Source: Steinernema hermaphroditum
Lineage: Eukaryota > Nematoda > Chromadorea > Rhabditida > Steinernematidae
Reading direction: 5' to 3'
Assembly: GCA_030435675.1 (NCBI GenBank)
Contig: JAUCMV010000006.1
Coordinates: forward strand, 412,728-476,727
Length of the DNA: 64,000 bases
This document shows, in pieces, positions 42,331 through 57,600 of the stretch. Position numbers and translations under genes: made by a program. The notes under the pieces are model-generated. The model was not told the DNA's origin. It ran no database searches and saw nothing but the letters and a program-made list of their open reading frames with translations. Numbering within the stretch: the first letter of the stretch is position 1; every line of letters begins with the position of its first letter.

Positions 42331-45300
42331 TCACAGGAAATCCAACAAGAGTAGGCGCGTTCGATCAGGCTCGTGCAGTTCTACAAGATCCAATCATAAA
42401 AATGCTATGGTACTTTGGAGCAGGAGGGTCAGATGCAGAACTCTTTGTATGAACAAGGCCCTAACTGTCTCGAATTGAAAGTTTTGCAGGAAACTAAGAT
42501 AGTCCACAGGAAATCCAACAAGAGTAGGCGCGTTCGATCAGGCTCGTGCAGTGCTACAAGATCCAATCATAAAAATGCTATGGTACTTTGGAGCAGGAGG
42601 GTCAGATGCAGAACTCTTTGTATGAACAAGGCCCTATCTGTCTCGAATTGAAAGTTTTGCAGGAAACTAAGATAGTCCACAGGAATCCCAACGGGAATAG
42701 GCGCGTTCGATCAGGCTCGTGCAGTTCTACAAGATCCAATCATAAAAATGCTATGGTACTTTGGAGCAGGAGGGTCAGATGCAGAACTCTTTGTATGAAC
42801 AAGGCCCTATCTGTCTCGAATTGAAAGTTTTGCAGGAAACTAAGATAGTCCACAGGAATCCCAACGGGAATAGGCGCGTTCGATCAGGCTCGTGCAGTTC
42901 TACAAGATCCAATCATAAAAATGCTATGGTACTTTGGAGCAGGAGGGTCAGATGCAGAACTCTTTGTATGAACAAGGCCCTATCTGTCTCGAATTGAAAG
43001 TTTTGCAGGAAACTAAGATAGTCCACAGGAATCCCAACGGGAATAGGCGCGTTCGATCAGGCTCGTGCAGTTCTACAAGATCCAATCATAAAAATGCTAT
43101 GGTACTTTGGAGCAGGAGGGTCAGATGCAGAACTCTTTGTATGAACAAGGCCCTATCTGTCTCGAATTGAAAGTTTTGCAGGAAACTAAGATAGTCCACA
43201 GGAATCCCAACGGGAATAGGCGCGTTCGATCAGGCTCGTGCAGTTCTACAAGATCCAATCATAAAAATGCTATGGTACTTTGGAGCAGGAGGGTCAGATG
43301 CAGAACTCTTTGTATGAACAAGGCCCTAACTGTCTCGAATTGAAAGTTTTGCAGGAAACTAAGATAGTCCACAGGAAATCCAACAAGAATAGGCGCGTTC
43401 GATCAGGCTCGTGCAGTGCTACAAGATCCAATCATAAAAATGCTATGGTACTTTGGAGCAGGAGGGTCAGATGCAGAACTCTTTGTATGAACAAGGCCCT
43501 ATCTGTCTCGAATTGAAAGTTTTGCAGGAAACTAAGATAGTCCACAGGAATCCCAACGGGAATAGGCGCGTTCGATCAGGCTCGTGCAGTTCTACAAGAT
43601 CCAATCATAAAAATGCTATGGTAAATTGGAGCAGGAGGGGTCAGATGCATAACTCTTTGTATGAACAAGGCCCTAACTGTCTCGAATTGAAAGTTTTGCA
43701 GGAAACTAAGATAGTCCACAGGAAATCCAACAAGAGTAGGCGCGTTCGATCAGGCTCGTGCAGTTCTACAAGATCCAATCATAAAAATGCTATGGTACTT
43801 TGGAGCAGGAGGGTCAGATGCAGAACTCTTTGTATGAACAAGGCCCTATCTGTCTCGAATTGAAAGTTTTGCAGGAAACTAAGATAGTCCACAGGAATCC
43901 CAACGGGAATAGGCGCGTTCGATCAGGCTCGTGCAGTTCTACAAGATCCAATCATAAAAATGCTATGGTACTTTGGAGCAGGAGGGTCAGATGCAGAACT
44001 CTTTGTATGAACAAGGCCCTATCTGTCTCGAATTGAAAGTTTTGCAGGAAACTAAGATAGTCCACAGGAAATCCAACGGGAATAGGCGCGTTCGATCAGG
44101 CTCGTGCAGTTCTACAAGATCCAATCATAAAAATGCTATGGTACTTTGGAGCAGGAGGGTCAGATGCAGAACTCTTTGTATGAACAAGGCCCTATCTGTC
44201 TCGAATTGAAAGTTTTGCAGGAAACTAAGATAGTCCACAGGAATCCCAACGGGAATAGGCGCGTTCGATCAGGCTCGTGCAGTTCTACAAGATCCAATCA
44301 TAAAAATGCTATGGTACTTTGGAGCAGGAGGGTCAGATGCAGAACTCTTTGTATGAACAAGGCCCTATCTGTCTCGAATTGAAAGTTTTGCAGGAAACTA
44401 AGATAGTCCACAGGAATTCCAACGGGAATAGGCGCGTTCGATCAGGCTCGTGCAGTTCTACAAGATCCAATCATAAAAATGCTATGGTACTTTGGAGCAG
44501 GAGGGTCAGATGCAGAACTCTTTGTATGAACAAGGCCCTATCTGTCTCGAATTGAAAGTTTTGCAGGAAACTAAGATAGTCCACAGGAAATCCAACGGGA
44601 ATAGGCGCGTTCGATCAGGCTCGTGCAGTTCTACAAGATCCAATCATAAAAATGCTATGGTACTTTGGAGCAGGAGGGTCAGATGCAGAACTCTTTGTAT
44701 GAACAAGGCCCTATCTGTCTCGAATTGAAAGTTTTGCAGGAAACTAAGATAGTCCACAGGAATCCCAACGGGAATAGGCGCGTTCGATCAGGCTCGTGCA
44801 GTTCTACAAGATCCAATCATAAAAATGCTATGGTACTTTGGAGCAGGAGGGTCAGATGCAGAACTCTTTGTATGAACAAGGCCCTATCTGTCTCGAATTG
44901 AAAGTTTTGCAGGAAACTAAGATAGTCCACAGGAATCCCAACGGGAATAGGCGCGTTCGATCAGGCTCGTGCAGTTCTACAAGATCCAATCATAAAAATG
45001 CTATGGTACTTTGGAGCAGGAGGGTCAGATGCAGAACTCTTTGTATGAACAAGGCCCTATCTGTCTCGAATTGAAAGTTTTGCAGGAAACTAAGATAGTC
45101 CACAGGAATCGCAACGGGAATAGGCGCGTTCGATCAGGCTCGTGGAGTTTTAAAATATCCAATCATAAAAATTGGAGCGGAGGGGTCAGATGCATAACTC
45201 TTTGTATGAACAAGGCCCTAACTGTCTCGAATTGGAAGTTTTGCAGGAAACTAAGATAGTCCACAGGAAATCCAACAAGAGTAGGCGCGTTCGATCAGGC

Positions 45301-48300
45301 TCGTGCAGTGCTACAAGATCCAATCATAAAAATGCTATGGTACTTTGGAGCAGGAGGGTCAGATGCAGAACTCTTTGTATGAACAAGGCCCTATCTGTCT
45401 CGAATTGAAAGTTTTGCAGGAAACTAAGATAGTCCACAGTAATCCCAACGGGAATAGGCGCGTTCGATCAGGCTCGTGCAGTTCTACAAGATCCAATCAT
45501 AAAAATTGGAGCGGAGGGGTCAGCTGCATAACTCTTTGTATGAACAAGGCCCTAGCTGTCTCGAATTGAAAGTTTTGCAGGAAACTAAGATAGTCCACAG
45601 GAAATCCAACAAGAGTAGGCGCGTTCGATCAGGCTCGTGCAGTTCTACAAGATCCAATCATAAAAATGCTATGGTACTTTGGAGCAGGAGGGTCAGATGC
45701 AGAACTCTTTGTATGAACAAGGCCCTATCTGTCTCGAATTGAAAGTTTTGCAGGAAACTAAGATAGTCCACAGGAATCCCAACGGGAATAGGCGCGTTCG
45801 ATCAGGCTCGTGCAGTTCTACAAGATCCAATCATAAAAATGCTATGGTACTTTGGAGCAGGAGGGTCAGATGCAGAGCTCTTTGGTATGATCAAGGGTCC
45901 TAGCTGTCTCGAATTGAAAGTTTTGCAGGAAACTAAGATAGTCCACAGGAATCCCAACGGGAATAGGCGCGTTCGATCAGGCTCGTGCAGTTCTACAAGA
46001 TCCAATCATAAAAATTCTATGGTACTTTGGAGCAGGAGGGTCAGATGCAGAACTCTTTGTATGAACAAGGCCCTATCTGTCTCGAATTGAAAGTTTTGCA
46101 GGAAACTAAGATAGTCCACAGGAATCCCAACGGGAATAGGCGCGTTCGATCAGGCTCGTGCAGTTCTACAAGATCCAATCATAAAAATGCTATGGTACTT
46201 TGGAGCAGGAGGGTCAGATGCAGAACTCTTTGTATGAACAAGGCCCTATCTGTCTCGAATTGAAAGTTTTGCAGGAAACTAAGATAGTCCACAGGTATCC
46301 CAACGGGAATAGGCGCGTTCGATCAGGCTCGTGCAGTTCTACAAGATCCAATCATAAAAATGCTATGGTACTTTGGAGCAGGAGGGTCAGATGCAGAACT
46401 CTTTGTATGAACAAGGCCCTATCTGTCTCGAATTGAAAGTTTTGCAGGAAACTAAGATAGTCCACAGGAAATCCAACAAGAGTAGGCGCGTTCGATCAGG
46501 CTCGTGCAGTTCTACAAGATCCAATCATAAAAATGCTATGGTACTTTGGAGCAGGAGGGTCAGATGCAGAACTCTTTGTATGAACAAGGCCCTATCTGTC
46601 TCGAATTGAAAGTTTTGCAGGAAACTAAGATAGTCCACAGGAATCCCAACGGGAATAGGCGCGTTCGATCAGGCTCGTGCAGTTCTACAAGATCCAATCA
46701 TAAAAATGCTATGGTACTTTGGAGCAGGAGGGTCAGATGCAGAACTCTTTGTATGAACAAGGCCCTATCTGTCTCGAATTGAAAGTTTTGCAGGAAACTA
46801 AGATAGTCCACAGGAATCCCAACGGGAATAGGCGCGTTCGATCAGGCTCGTGCAGTTCTACAAGATCCAATCATAAAAATGCTATGGTACTTTGGAGCAG
46901 GAGGGTCAGATGCAGAACTCTTTGTATGAACAAGGCCCTAACTGTCTCGAATTGAAAGTTTTGCAGGAAACTAAGATAGTCCACAGGAAATCCAACAAGA
47001 GTAGGCGCGTTCGATCAGGCTCGTGCAGTTCTACAAGATCCAATCATAAAAATGCTATGGTACTTTGGAGCAGGAGGGTCAGATGCAGAACTCTTTGTAT
47101 GAACAAGGCCCTATCTGTCTCGAATTGAAAGTTTTGCAGGAAACTAAGATAGTCCACAGGAATCCCAACGGGAATAGGCGCGTTCGATCAGGCTCGTGCA
47201 GTTCTACAAGATCCAATCATAAAAATGCTATGGTACTTTGGAGCAGGAGGGTCAGATGCAGAACTCTTTGTATGAACAAGGCCCTATCTGTCTCGAATTG
47301 AAAGTTTTGCAGGAAACTAAGATAGTCCACAGGAATCCCAACGGGAATAGGCGCGTTCGATCAGGCTCGTGCAGTTCTACAAGATCCAATCATAAAAATT
47401 GGAGCGGAGGGGTCAGATGCATAACTCTTTGTATGAACAAGGCCCTAACTGTCTCGAATTGGAAGTTTTGCAGGAAACTAAGATAGTCCACAGGAAATCC
47501 AACAAGAGTAGGCGCGTTCGATCAGGCTCGTGCAGTGCTACAAGATCCAATCATAAAAATGCTATGGTACTTTGGAGCAGGAGGGTCAGATGCAGAACTC
47601 TTTGTATGAACAAGGCCCTATCTGTCTCGAATTGAAAGTTTTGCAGGAAACTAAGATAGTCCACAGTAATCCCAACGGGAATAGGCGCGTTCGATCAGGC
47701 TCGTGCAGTTCTACAAGATCCAATCATAAAAATTGGAGCGGAGGGGTCAGCTGCATAACTCTTTGTATGAACAAGGCCCTAGCTGTCTCGAATTGAAAGT
47801 TTTGCAGGAAACTAAGATAGTCCACAGGAAATCCAACAAGAGTAGGCGCGTTCGATCAGGCTCGTGCAGTTCTACAAGATCCAATCATAAAAATGCTATG
47901 GTACTTTGGAGCAGGAGGGTCAGATGCAGAACTCTTTGTATGAACAAGGCCCTATCTGTCTCGAATTGAAAGTTTTGCAGGAAACTAAGATAGTCCACAG
48001 GAATCCCAACGGGAATAGGCGCGTTCGATCAGGCTCGTGCAGTTCTACAAGATCCAATCATAAAAATGCTATGGTACTTTGGAGCAGGAGGGTCAGATGC
48101 AGAGCTTTTTGTATGAACAAGGGCCCTAGCTGTCTCGAATTGAAAGTTTTGCAGGAAACTAAGATAGTCCACAGTAATCCCAACGGGAATAGGCGCGTTC
48201 GATCAGGCTCGTGCAGTTCTACAAGATCCAATCATAAAAATTCTATGGTACTTTGGAGCAGGAGGGTCAGATGCAGAACTCTTTGTATGAACAAGGCCCT

Positions 48301-51300
48301 GTCTGTCTCGAATTGAAAGTTTTGCAGGAAACTAAGATAGTCCACAGGAATCCCAACGGGAATAGGCGCGTTCGATCAGGCTCGTGCAGTTCTACAAGAT
48401 CCAATCATAAAAATTCTATGGTACTTTGGAGCAGGAGGGTCAGATGCAGAACTCTTTGTATGAACAAGGCCCTATCTGTCTCGAATTGAAAGTTTTGCAG
48501 GAAACTAAGATAGTCCACAGTAATCCCAACGGGAATAGGCGCGTTCGATCAGGCTCGTGCAGTTCTACAAGATCCAATCATAAAAATTATGGTTTTGGAG
48601 CGGAGGCGGTCAGATGCATAACTCTTTGTATGAACAAGGCCCTAACTGTCTCGAATTGAAAGTTTTGCAGGAAACTAAGATAGTCCACAGGAAATCCAAC
48701 AAGAGTAGGCGCGTTCGATCAGGCTCGTGCAGTTCTACAAGATCCAATCATAAAAATGCTATGGTACTTTGGAGCAGGAGGGTCAGATGCAGAACTCTTT
48801 GTATGAACAAGGCCCTATCTGTCTCGAATTGAAAGTTTTGCAGGAAACTAAGATAGTCCACAGGAATCCCAACGGGAATAGGCGCGTTCGATCAGGCTCG
48901 TGCAGTTCTACAAGATCCAATCATAAAAATGCTATGGTACTTTGGAGCAGGAGGGTCAGATGCAGAACTCTTTGTATGAACAAGGCCCTAACTGTCTCGA
49001 ATTGAAAGTTTTGCAGGAAACTAAGATAGTCCACAGGAAATCCAACAAGAGTAGGCGCGTTCGATCAGGCTCGTGCAGTTCTACAAGATCCAATCATAAA
49101 AATGCTATGGTACTTTGGAGCAGGAGGGTCAGATGCAGAACTCTTTGTATGAACAAGGCCCTATCTGTCTCGAATTGAAAGTTTTGCAGGAAACTAAGAT
49201 AGTCCACAGGAATCCCAACGGGAATAGGCGCGTTCGATCAGGCTCGTGCAGTTCTACAAGATCCAATCATAAAAATGCTATGGTACTTTGGAGCAGGAGG
49301 GTCAGATGCAGAACTCTTTGTATGAACAAGGCCCTATCTGTCTCGAATTGAAAGTTTTGCAGGAAACTAAGATAGTCCACAGGAATCCCAACGGGAATAG
49401 GCGCGTTCGATCAGGCTCGTGCAGTTCTACAAGATCCAATCATAAAAATGCTATGGTACTTTGGAGCAGGAGGGGTCAGATGCAGAACTCTTTGTATGAA
49501 CAAGGCCCTATCTGTCTCGAATTGAAAGTTTTGCAGGAAACTAAGATAGTCCACAGGAAATCCAACAAGAGTAGGCGCGTTCGATCAGGCTCGTGCAGTT
49601 CTACAAGATCCAATCATAAAAATGCTATGGTACTTTGGAGCAGGAGGGTCAGATGCAGAACTCTTTGTATGAACAAGGCCCTATCTGTCTCGAATTGAAA
49701 GTTTTGCAGGAAACTAAGATAGTCCACAGGAATCCCAACGGGAATAGGCGCGTTCGATCAGGCTCGTGCAGTTCTACAAGATCCAATCATAAAAATGCTA
49801 TGGTACTTTGGAGCAGGAGGGTCAGATGCAGAACTCTTTGTATGAACAAGGCCCTATCTGTCTCGAATTGAAAGTTTTGCAGGAAACTAAGATAGTCCAC
49901 AGGAAATCCCAACGGGAATAGGCGCGTTCGATCAGGCTCGTGCAGTTCTACAAGATCCAATCATAAAAATGCTATGGTACTTTGGAGCAGGAGGGTCAGA
50001 TGCAGAACTCTTTGTATGAACAAGGCCCTATCTGTCTCGAATTGAAAGTTTTGCAGGAAACTAAGATAGTCCACAGGAATCCCAACGGGAATAGGCGCGT
50101 TCGATCAGGCTCGTGCAGTTCTACAAGATCCAATCATAAAAATGCTATGGTACTTTGGAGCAGGAGGGTCAGATGCAGAACTCTTTGTATGAACAAGGCC
50201 CTATCTGTCTCGAATTGAAAGTTTTGCAGGAAACTAAGATAGTCCACAGGAATCCCAACGGGAATAGGCGCGTTCGATCAGGCTCGTGCAGTTCTACAAG
50301 ATCCAATCATAAAAATGCTATGGTACTTTGGAGCAGGAGGGTCAGATGCAGAACTCTTTGTATGAACAAGGCCCTATCTGTCTCGAATTGAAAGTTTTGC
50401 AGGAAACTAAGATAGTCCACAGGAATCCCAACGGGAATAGGCGCGTTCGATCAGGCTCGTGCAGTTCTACAAGATCCAATCATAAAAATGCTATGGTACT
50501 TTGGAGCAGGAGGGTCAGATGCAGAACTCTTTGTATGAACAAGGCCCTATCTGTCTCGAATTGAAAGTTTTGCAGGAAACTAAGATAGTCCACAGGAATC
50601 CCAACGGGAATAGGCGCGTTCGATCAGGCTCGTGCAGTTCTACAAGATCCAATCATAAAAATGCTATGGTACTTTGGAGCAGGAGGGTCAGATGCAGAAC
50701 TCTTTGTATGAACAAGGCCCTATCTGTCTCGAATTGAAAGTTTTGCAGGAAACTAAGATAGTCCACAGGAAATCCAACAAGAATAGGCGCGTTCGATCAG
50801 GCTCGTGCAGTTCTACAAGATCCAATCATAAAAATGCTATGGTACTTTGGAGCAGGAGGGTCAGATGCAGAACTCTTTGTATGAACAAGGCCCTATCTGT
50901 CTCGAATTGAAAGTTTTGCAGGAAACTAAGATAGTCCACAGGAATCCCAACGGGAATAGGCGCGTTCGATCAGGCTCGTGCAGTTCTACAAGATCCAATC
51001 ATAAAAATGCTATGGTACTTTGGAGCAGGAGGGTCAGATGCAGAACTCTTTGTATGAACAAGGCCCTATCTGTCTCGAATTGAAAGTTTTGCAGGAAACT
51101 AAGATAGTCCACAGGAAATCCCAACAAGAATAGGCGCGTTCGATCAGGCTCGTGCAGTTCTACAAGATCCAATCATAAAAATGCTATGGTACTTTGGAGC
51201 AGGAGGGTCAGATGCAGAACTCTTTGTATGAACAAGGCCCTATCTGTCTCGAATTGAAAGTTTTGCAGGAAACTAAGATAGTCCACAGGAAATCCCAACG

Positions 51301-51579
51301 GGAATAGGCGCGTTCGATCAGGCTCGTGCAGTTCTACAAGATCCAATCATAAAAATGCTATGGTACTTTGGAGCAGGAGGGTCAGATGCAGAACTCTTTG
51401 TATGAACAAGGCCCTATCTGTCTCGAATTGAAAGTTTTGCAGGAAACTAAGATAGTCCACAGGAATCCCAACGGGAATAGGCGCGTTCGATCAGGCTCGT
51501 GCAGTTCTACAAGATCCAATCATAAAAAAAGAGGAGAGGAGGGTAATGAAAAAATTTAAAAAAAAAATTTTTTTAAAAA

Positions 51580-51613
<34 letters not shown>

Positions 51614-54600
51614 GTTCGATCAGGCTCGTGCAGTTCTACAAGATCCAATCATAAAAAATGGTATTTGGAGCAGGAGGGGTCAGATGCAGAACTCTTTGTA
51701 TGAACAAGGCCCTAACTGTCTCGAATTGAAAGTTTTGCAGGAAACTAAGATAGTCCACAGGAAATCCAACAAGAGTAGGCGCGTTCGATCAGGCTCGTGC
51801 AGTTCTACAAGATCCAATCATAAAAATGCTATGGTACTTTGGAGCAGGAGGGTCAGATGCAGAACTCTTTGTATGAACAAGGCCCTATCTGTCTCGAATT
51901 GAAAGTTTTGCAGGAAACTAAGATAGTCCACAGGAATCCCAACGGGAATAGGCGCGTTCGATCAGGCTCGTGCAGTTCTACAAGATCCAATCATAAAAAT
52001 GCTATGGTACTTTGGAGCAGGAGGGTCAGATGCAGAACTCTTTGTATGAACAAGGCCCTAACTGTCTCGAATTGAAAGTTTTGCAGGAAACTAAGATAGT
52101 CCACAGGAAATCCCAACGGGAATAGGCGCGTTCGATCAGGCTCGTGCAGTTCTACAAGATCCAATCATAAAAATGCTATGGTACTTTGGAGCAGGAGGGT
52201 CAGATGCAGAACTCTTTGTATGAACAAGGCCCTATCTGTCTCGAATTGAAAGTTTTGCAGGAAACTAAGATAGTCCACAGGAATCCCAACGGGAATAGGC
52301 GCGTTCGATCAGGCTCGTGCAGTTCTACAAGATCCAATCATAAAAATGCTATGGTACTTTGGAGCAGGAGGGGTCAGATGCAGAACTCTTTGTATGAACA
52401 AGGCCCTAACTGTCTCGAATTGAAAGTTTTGCAGGAAACTAAGATAGTCCACAGGAAATCCAACAAGAGTAGGCGCGTTCGATCAGGCTCGTGCAGTTCT
52501 ACAAGATCCAATCATAAAAATGCTATGGTACTTTGGAGCAGGAGGGTCAGATGCAGAACTCTTTGTATGAACAAGGCCCTATCTGTCTCGAATTGAAAGT
52601 TTTGCAGGAAACTAAGATAGTCCACAGGAATCCCAACGGGAATAGGCGCGTTCGATCAGGCTCGTGCAGTTCTACAAGATCCAATCATAAAAATGCTATG
52701 GTACTTTGGAGCAGGAGGGGTCAGATGCAGAACTCTTTGTATGAACAAGGCCCTAACTGTCTCGAATTGAAAGTTTTGCAGGAAACTAAGATAGTCCACA
52801 GGAAATCCAACAAGAATCGGGAATAGGCGCGTTCGATCAGGCTCGTGCAGTTCTACAAGATCCAATCATAAAAATGCTATGGTACTTTGGAGCAGGAGGG
52901 TCAGATGCAGAACTCTTTGTATGAACAAGGCCCTATCTGTCTCGAATTGAAAGTTTTGCAGGAAACTAAGATAGTCCACAGGAATCCCAACGGGAATAGG
53001 CGCGTTCGATCAGGCTCGTGCAGTTCTACAAGATCCAATCATAAAAATGCTATGGTACTTTGGAGCAGGAGGGTCAGATGCAGAACTCTTTGTATGAACA
53101 AGGCCCTATCTGTCTCGAATTGAAAGTTTTGCAGGAAACTAAGATAGTCCACAGGAATCCCAACGGGAATAGGCGCGTTCGATCAGGCTCGTGCAGTTCT
53201 ACAAGATCCAATCATAAAAATGCTATGGTACTTTGGAGCAGGAGGGTCAGATGCAGAACTCTTTGTATGAACAAGGCCCTATCTGTCTCGAATTGAAAGT
53301 TTTGCAGGAAACTAAGATAGTCCACAGGAAATCCCAACGGGAATAGGCGCGTTCGATCAGGCTCGTGCAGTTCTACAAGATCCAATCATAAAAATGCTAT
53401 GGTACTTTGGAGCAGGAGGGTCAGATGCAGAACTCTTTGTATGAACAAGGCCCTATCTGTCTCGAATTGAAAGTTTTGCAGGAAACTAAGATAGTCCACA
53501 GGAAATCCCAACAGGAATAGGCGCGTTCGATCAGGCTCGTGCAGTTCTACAAGATCCAATCATAAAAATGCTATGGTACTTTGGAGCAGGAGGGTCAGAT
53601 GCAGAACTCTTTGTATGAACAAGGCCCTATCTGTCTCGAATTGAAAGTTTTGCAGGAAACTAAGATAGTCCACAGGAATCCCAACGGGAATAGGCGCGTT
53701 CGATCAGGCTCGTGCAGTTCTACAAGATCCAATCATAAAAATGCTATGGTACTTTGGAGCAGGAGGGGTCAGATGCAGAACTCTTTGTATGAACAAGGCC
53801 CTAACTGTCTCGAATTGAAAGTTTTGCAGGAAACTAAGATAGTCCACAGGAAATCCAACAAGAGTAGGCGCGTTCGATCAGGCTCGTGCAGTTCTACAAG
53901 ATCCAATCATAAAAATGCTATGGTACTTTGGAGCAGGAGGGTCAGATGCAGAACTCTTTGTATGAACAAGGCCCTATCTGTCTCGAATTGAAAGTTTTGC
54001 AGGAAACTAAGATAGTCCACAGGAATCCCAACGGGAATAGGCGCGTTCGATCAGGCTCGTGCAGTTCTACAAGATCCAATCATAAAAATGCTATGGTACT
54101 TTGGAGCAGGAGGGTCAGATGCAGAACTCTTTGTATGAACAAGGCCCTATCTGTCTCGAATTGAAAGTTTTGCAGGAAACTAAGATAGTCCACAGGAAAT
54201 CCCAACGGGAATAGGCGCGTTCGATCAGGCTCGTGCAGTTCTACAAGATCCAATCATAAAAATGCTATGGTACTTTGGAGCAGGAGGGTCAGATGCAGAA
54301 CTCTTTGTATGAACAAGGCCCTATCTGTCTCGAATTGAAAGTTTTGCAGGAAACTAAGATAGTCCACAGGAATCCCAACGGGAATAGGCGCGTTCGATCA
54401 GGCTCGTGCAGTTCTACAAGATCCAATCATAAAAATGCTATGGTACTTTGGAGCAGGAGGGTCAGATGCAGAACTCTTTGTATGAACAAGGCCCTATCTG
54501 TCTCGAATTGAAAGTTTTGCAGGAAACTAAGATAGTCCACAGGAATCCCAACGGGAATAGGCGCGTTCGATCAGGCTCGTGCAGTTCTACAAGATCCAAT

Positions 54601-57600
54601 CATAAAAATGCTATGGTACTTTGGAGCAGGAGGGTCAGATGCAGAACTCTTTGTATGAACAAGGCCCTAACTGTCTCGAATTGAAAGTTTTGCAGGAAAC
54701 TAAGATAGTCCACAGGAAATCCAACAAGAGTAGGCGCGTTCGATCAGGCTCGTGCAGTTCTACAAGATCCAATCATAAAAATGCTATGGTACTTTGGAGC
54801 AGGAGGGTCAGATGCAGAACTCTTTGTATGAACAAGGCCCTATCTGTCTCGAATTGAAAGTTTTGCAGGAAACTAAGATAGTCCACAGGAATCCCAACGG
54901 GAATAGGCGCGTTCGATCAGGCTCGTGCAGTTCTACAAGATCCAATCATAAAAATGCTATGGTACTTTGGAGCAGGAGGGTCAGATGCAGAACTCTTTGT
55001 ATGAACAAGGCCCTATCTGTCTCGAATTGAAAGTTTTGCAGGAAACTAAGATAGTCCACAGGAATCCCAACGGGAATAGGCGCGTTCGATCAGGCTCGTG
55101 CAGTTCTACAAGATCCAATCATAAAAATGCTATGGTACTTTGGAGCAGGAGGGTCAGATGCAGAACTCTTTGTATGAACAAGGCCCTATCTGTCTCGAAT
55201 TGAAAGTTTTGCAGGAAACTAAGATAGTCCACAGGAAATCCAACAAGAATAGGCGCGTTCGATCAGGCTCGTGCAGTTCTACAAGATCCAATCATAAAAA
55301 TGCTATGGTACTTTGGAGCAGGAGGGTCAGATGCAGAACTCTTTGTATGAACAAGGCCCTATCTGTCTCGAATTGAAAGTTTTGCAGGAAACTAAGATAG
55401 TCCACAGGAATCCCAACGGGAATAGGCGCGTTCGATCAGGCTCGTGCAGTTCTACAAGATCCAATCATAAAAATGCTATGGTACTTTGGAGCAGGAGGGT
55501 CAGATGCAGAACTCTTTGTATGAACAAGGCCCTATCTGTCTCGAATTGAAAGTTTTGCAGGAAACTAAGATAGTCCACAGGAAATCCAACGGGAATAGGC
55601 GCGTTCGATCAGGCTCGTGCAGTTCTACAAGATCCAATCATAAAAATGCTATGGTACTTTGGAGCAGGAGGGTCAGATGCAGAACTCTTTGTATGAACAA
55701 GGCCCTATCTGTCTCGAATTGAAAGTTTTGCAGGAAACTAAGATAGTCCACAGGAATCCCAACGGGAATAGGCGCGTTCGATCAGGCTCGTGCAGTTCTA
55801 CAAGATCCAATCATAAAAATGCTATGGTACTTTGGAGCAGGAGGGTCAGATGCAGAACTCTTTGTATGAACAAGGCCCTATCTGTCTCGAATTGAAAGTT
55901 TTGCAGGAAACTAAGATAGTCCACAGGAAATCCCAACGGGAATAGGCGCGTTCGATCAGGCTCGTGCAGTTCTACAAGATCCAATCATAAAAATGCTATG
56001 GTACTTTGGAGCAGGAGGGGTCAGATGCAGAACTCTTTGTATGAACAAGGCCCTATCTGTCTCGAATTGAAAGTTTTGCAGGAAACTAAGATAGTCCACA
56101 GGAAAACCAACAAGAATAGGCGCGTTCGATCAGGCTCGTGCAGTTCTACAAGATCCAATCATAAAAATGCTATGGTACTTTGGAGCAGGAGGGTCAGATG
56201 CAGAACTCTTTGTATGAACAAGGCCCTATCTGTCTCGAATTGAAAGTTTTGCAGGAAACTAAGATAGTCCACAGGAATCCCAACGGGAATAGGCGCGTTC
56301 GATCAGGCTCGTGCAGTTCTACAAGATCCAATCATAAAAATGCTATGGTACTTTGGAGCAGGAGGGTCAGATGCAGAACTCTTTGTATGAACAAGGCCCT
56401 ATCTGTCTCGAATTGAAAGTTTTGCAGGAAACTAAGATAGTCCACAGGAATCCCAACGGGAATAGGCGCGTTCGATCAGGCTCGTGCAGTTCTACAAGAT
56501 CCAATCATAAAAATTGGAGCGGAGGGGTCAGATGCATAACTCTTTGTATGAACAAGGCCCTAACTGTCTCGAATTGGAAGTTTTGCAGGAAACTAAGATA
56601 GTCCACAGGAAATCCAACAAGAGTAGGCGCGTTCGATCAGGCTCGTGCAGTGCTACAAGATCCAATCATAAAAATGCTATGGTACTTTGGAGCAGGAGGG
56701 TCAGATGCAGAACTCTTTGTATGAACAAGGCCCTATCTGTCTCGAATTGAAAGTTTTGCAGGAAACTAAGATAGTCCACAGGAATCCCAACGGGAATAGG
56801 CGCGTTCGATCAGGCTCGTGCAGTTCTACAAGATCCAATCATAAAAATTCTATGGTACTTTGGAGCAGGAGGGGTCAGATGCATAACTCTTTGTATGAAC
56901 AAGGCCCTAGCTGTCTCGAATTGAAAGTTTTGCAGGAAACTAAGATAGTCCACAGGAAATCCAACAAGAGTAGGCGCGTTCGATCAGGCTCGTGCAGTTC
57001 TACAAGATCCAATCATAAAAATGCTATGGTACTTTGGAGCAGGAGGGTCAGATGCAGAACTCTTTGTATGAACAAGGCCCTATCTGTCTCGAATTGAAAG
57101 TTTTGCAGGAAACTAAGATAGTCCACAGGAATCCCCAACGGGAATAGGCGCGTTCGATCAGGCTCGTGCAGTTCTACAAGATCCAATCATAAAAATGCTA
57201 TGGTACTTTGGAGCAGGAGGGTCAGATGCAGAACTCTTTGTATGAACAAGGGCCCTATCTGTCTCGAATTGAAAGTTTTGCAGGAAACTAAGATAGTCCA
57301 CAGGAAATCCAACAGGAATAGGCGCGTTCGATCAGGCTCGTGCAGTTCTACAAGATCCAATCATAAAAATGCTATGGTACTTTGGAGCAGGAGGGTCAGA
57401 TGCAGAACTCTTTGTATGAACAAGGCCCTATCTGTCTCGAATTGAAAGTTTTGCAGGAAACTAAGATAGTCCACAGGAATCCCAACGGGAATAGGCGCGT
57501 TCGATCAGGCTCGTGCAGTTCTACAAGATCCAATCATAAAAATGCTATGGTACTTTGGAGCAGGAGGGTCAGATGCAGAACTCTTTGTATGAACAAGGCC

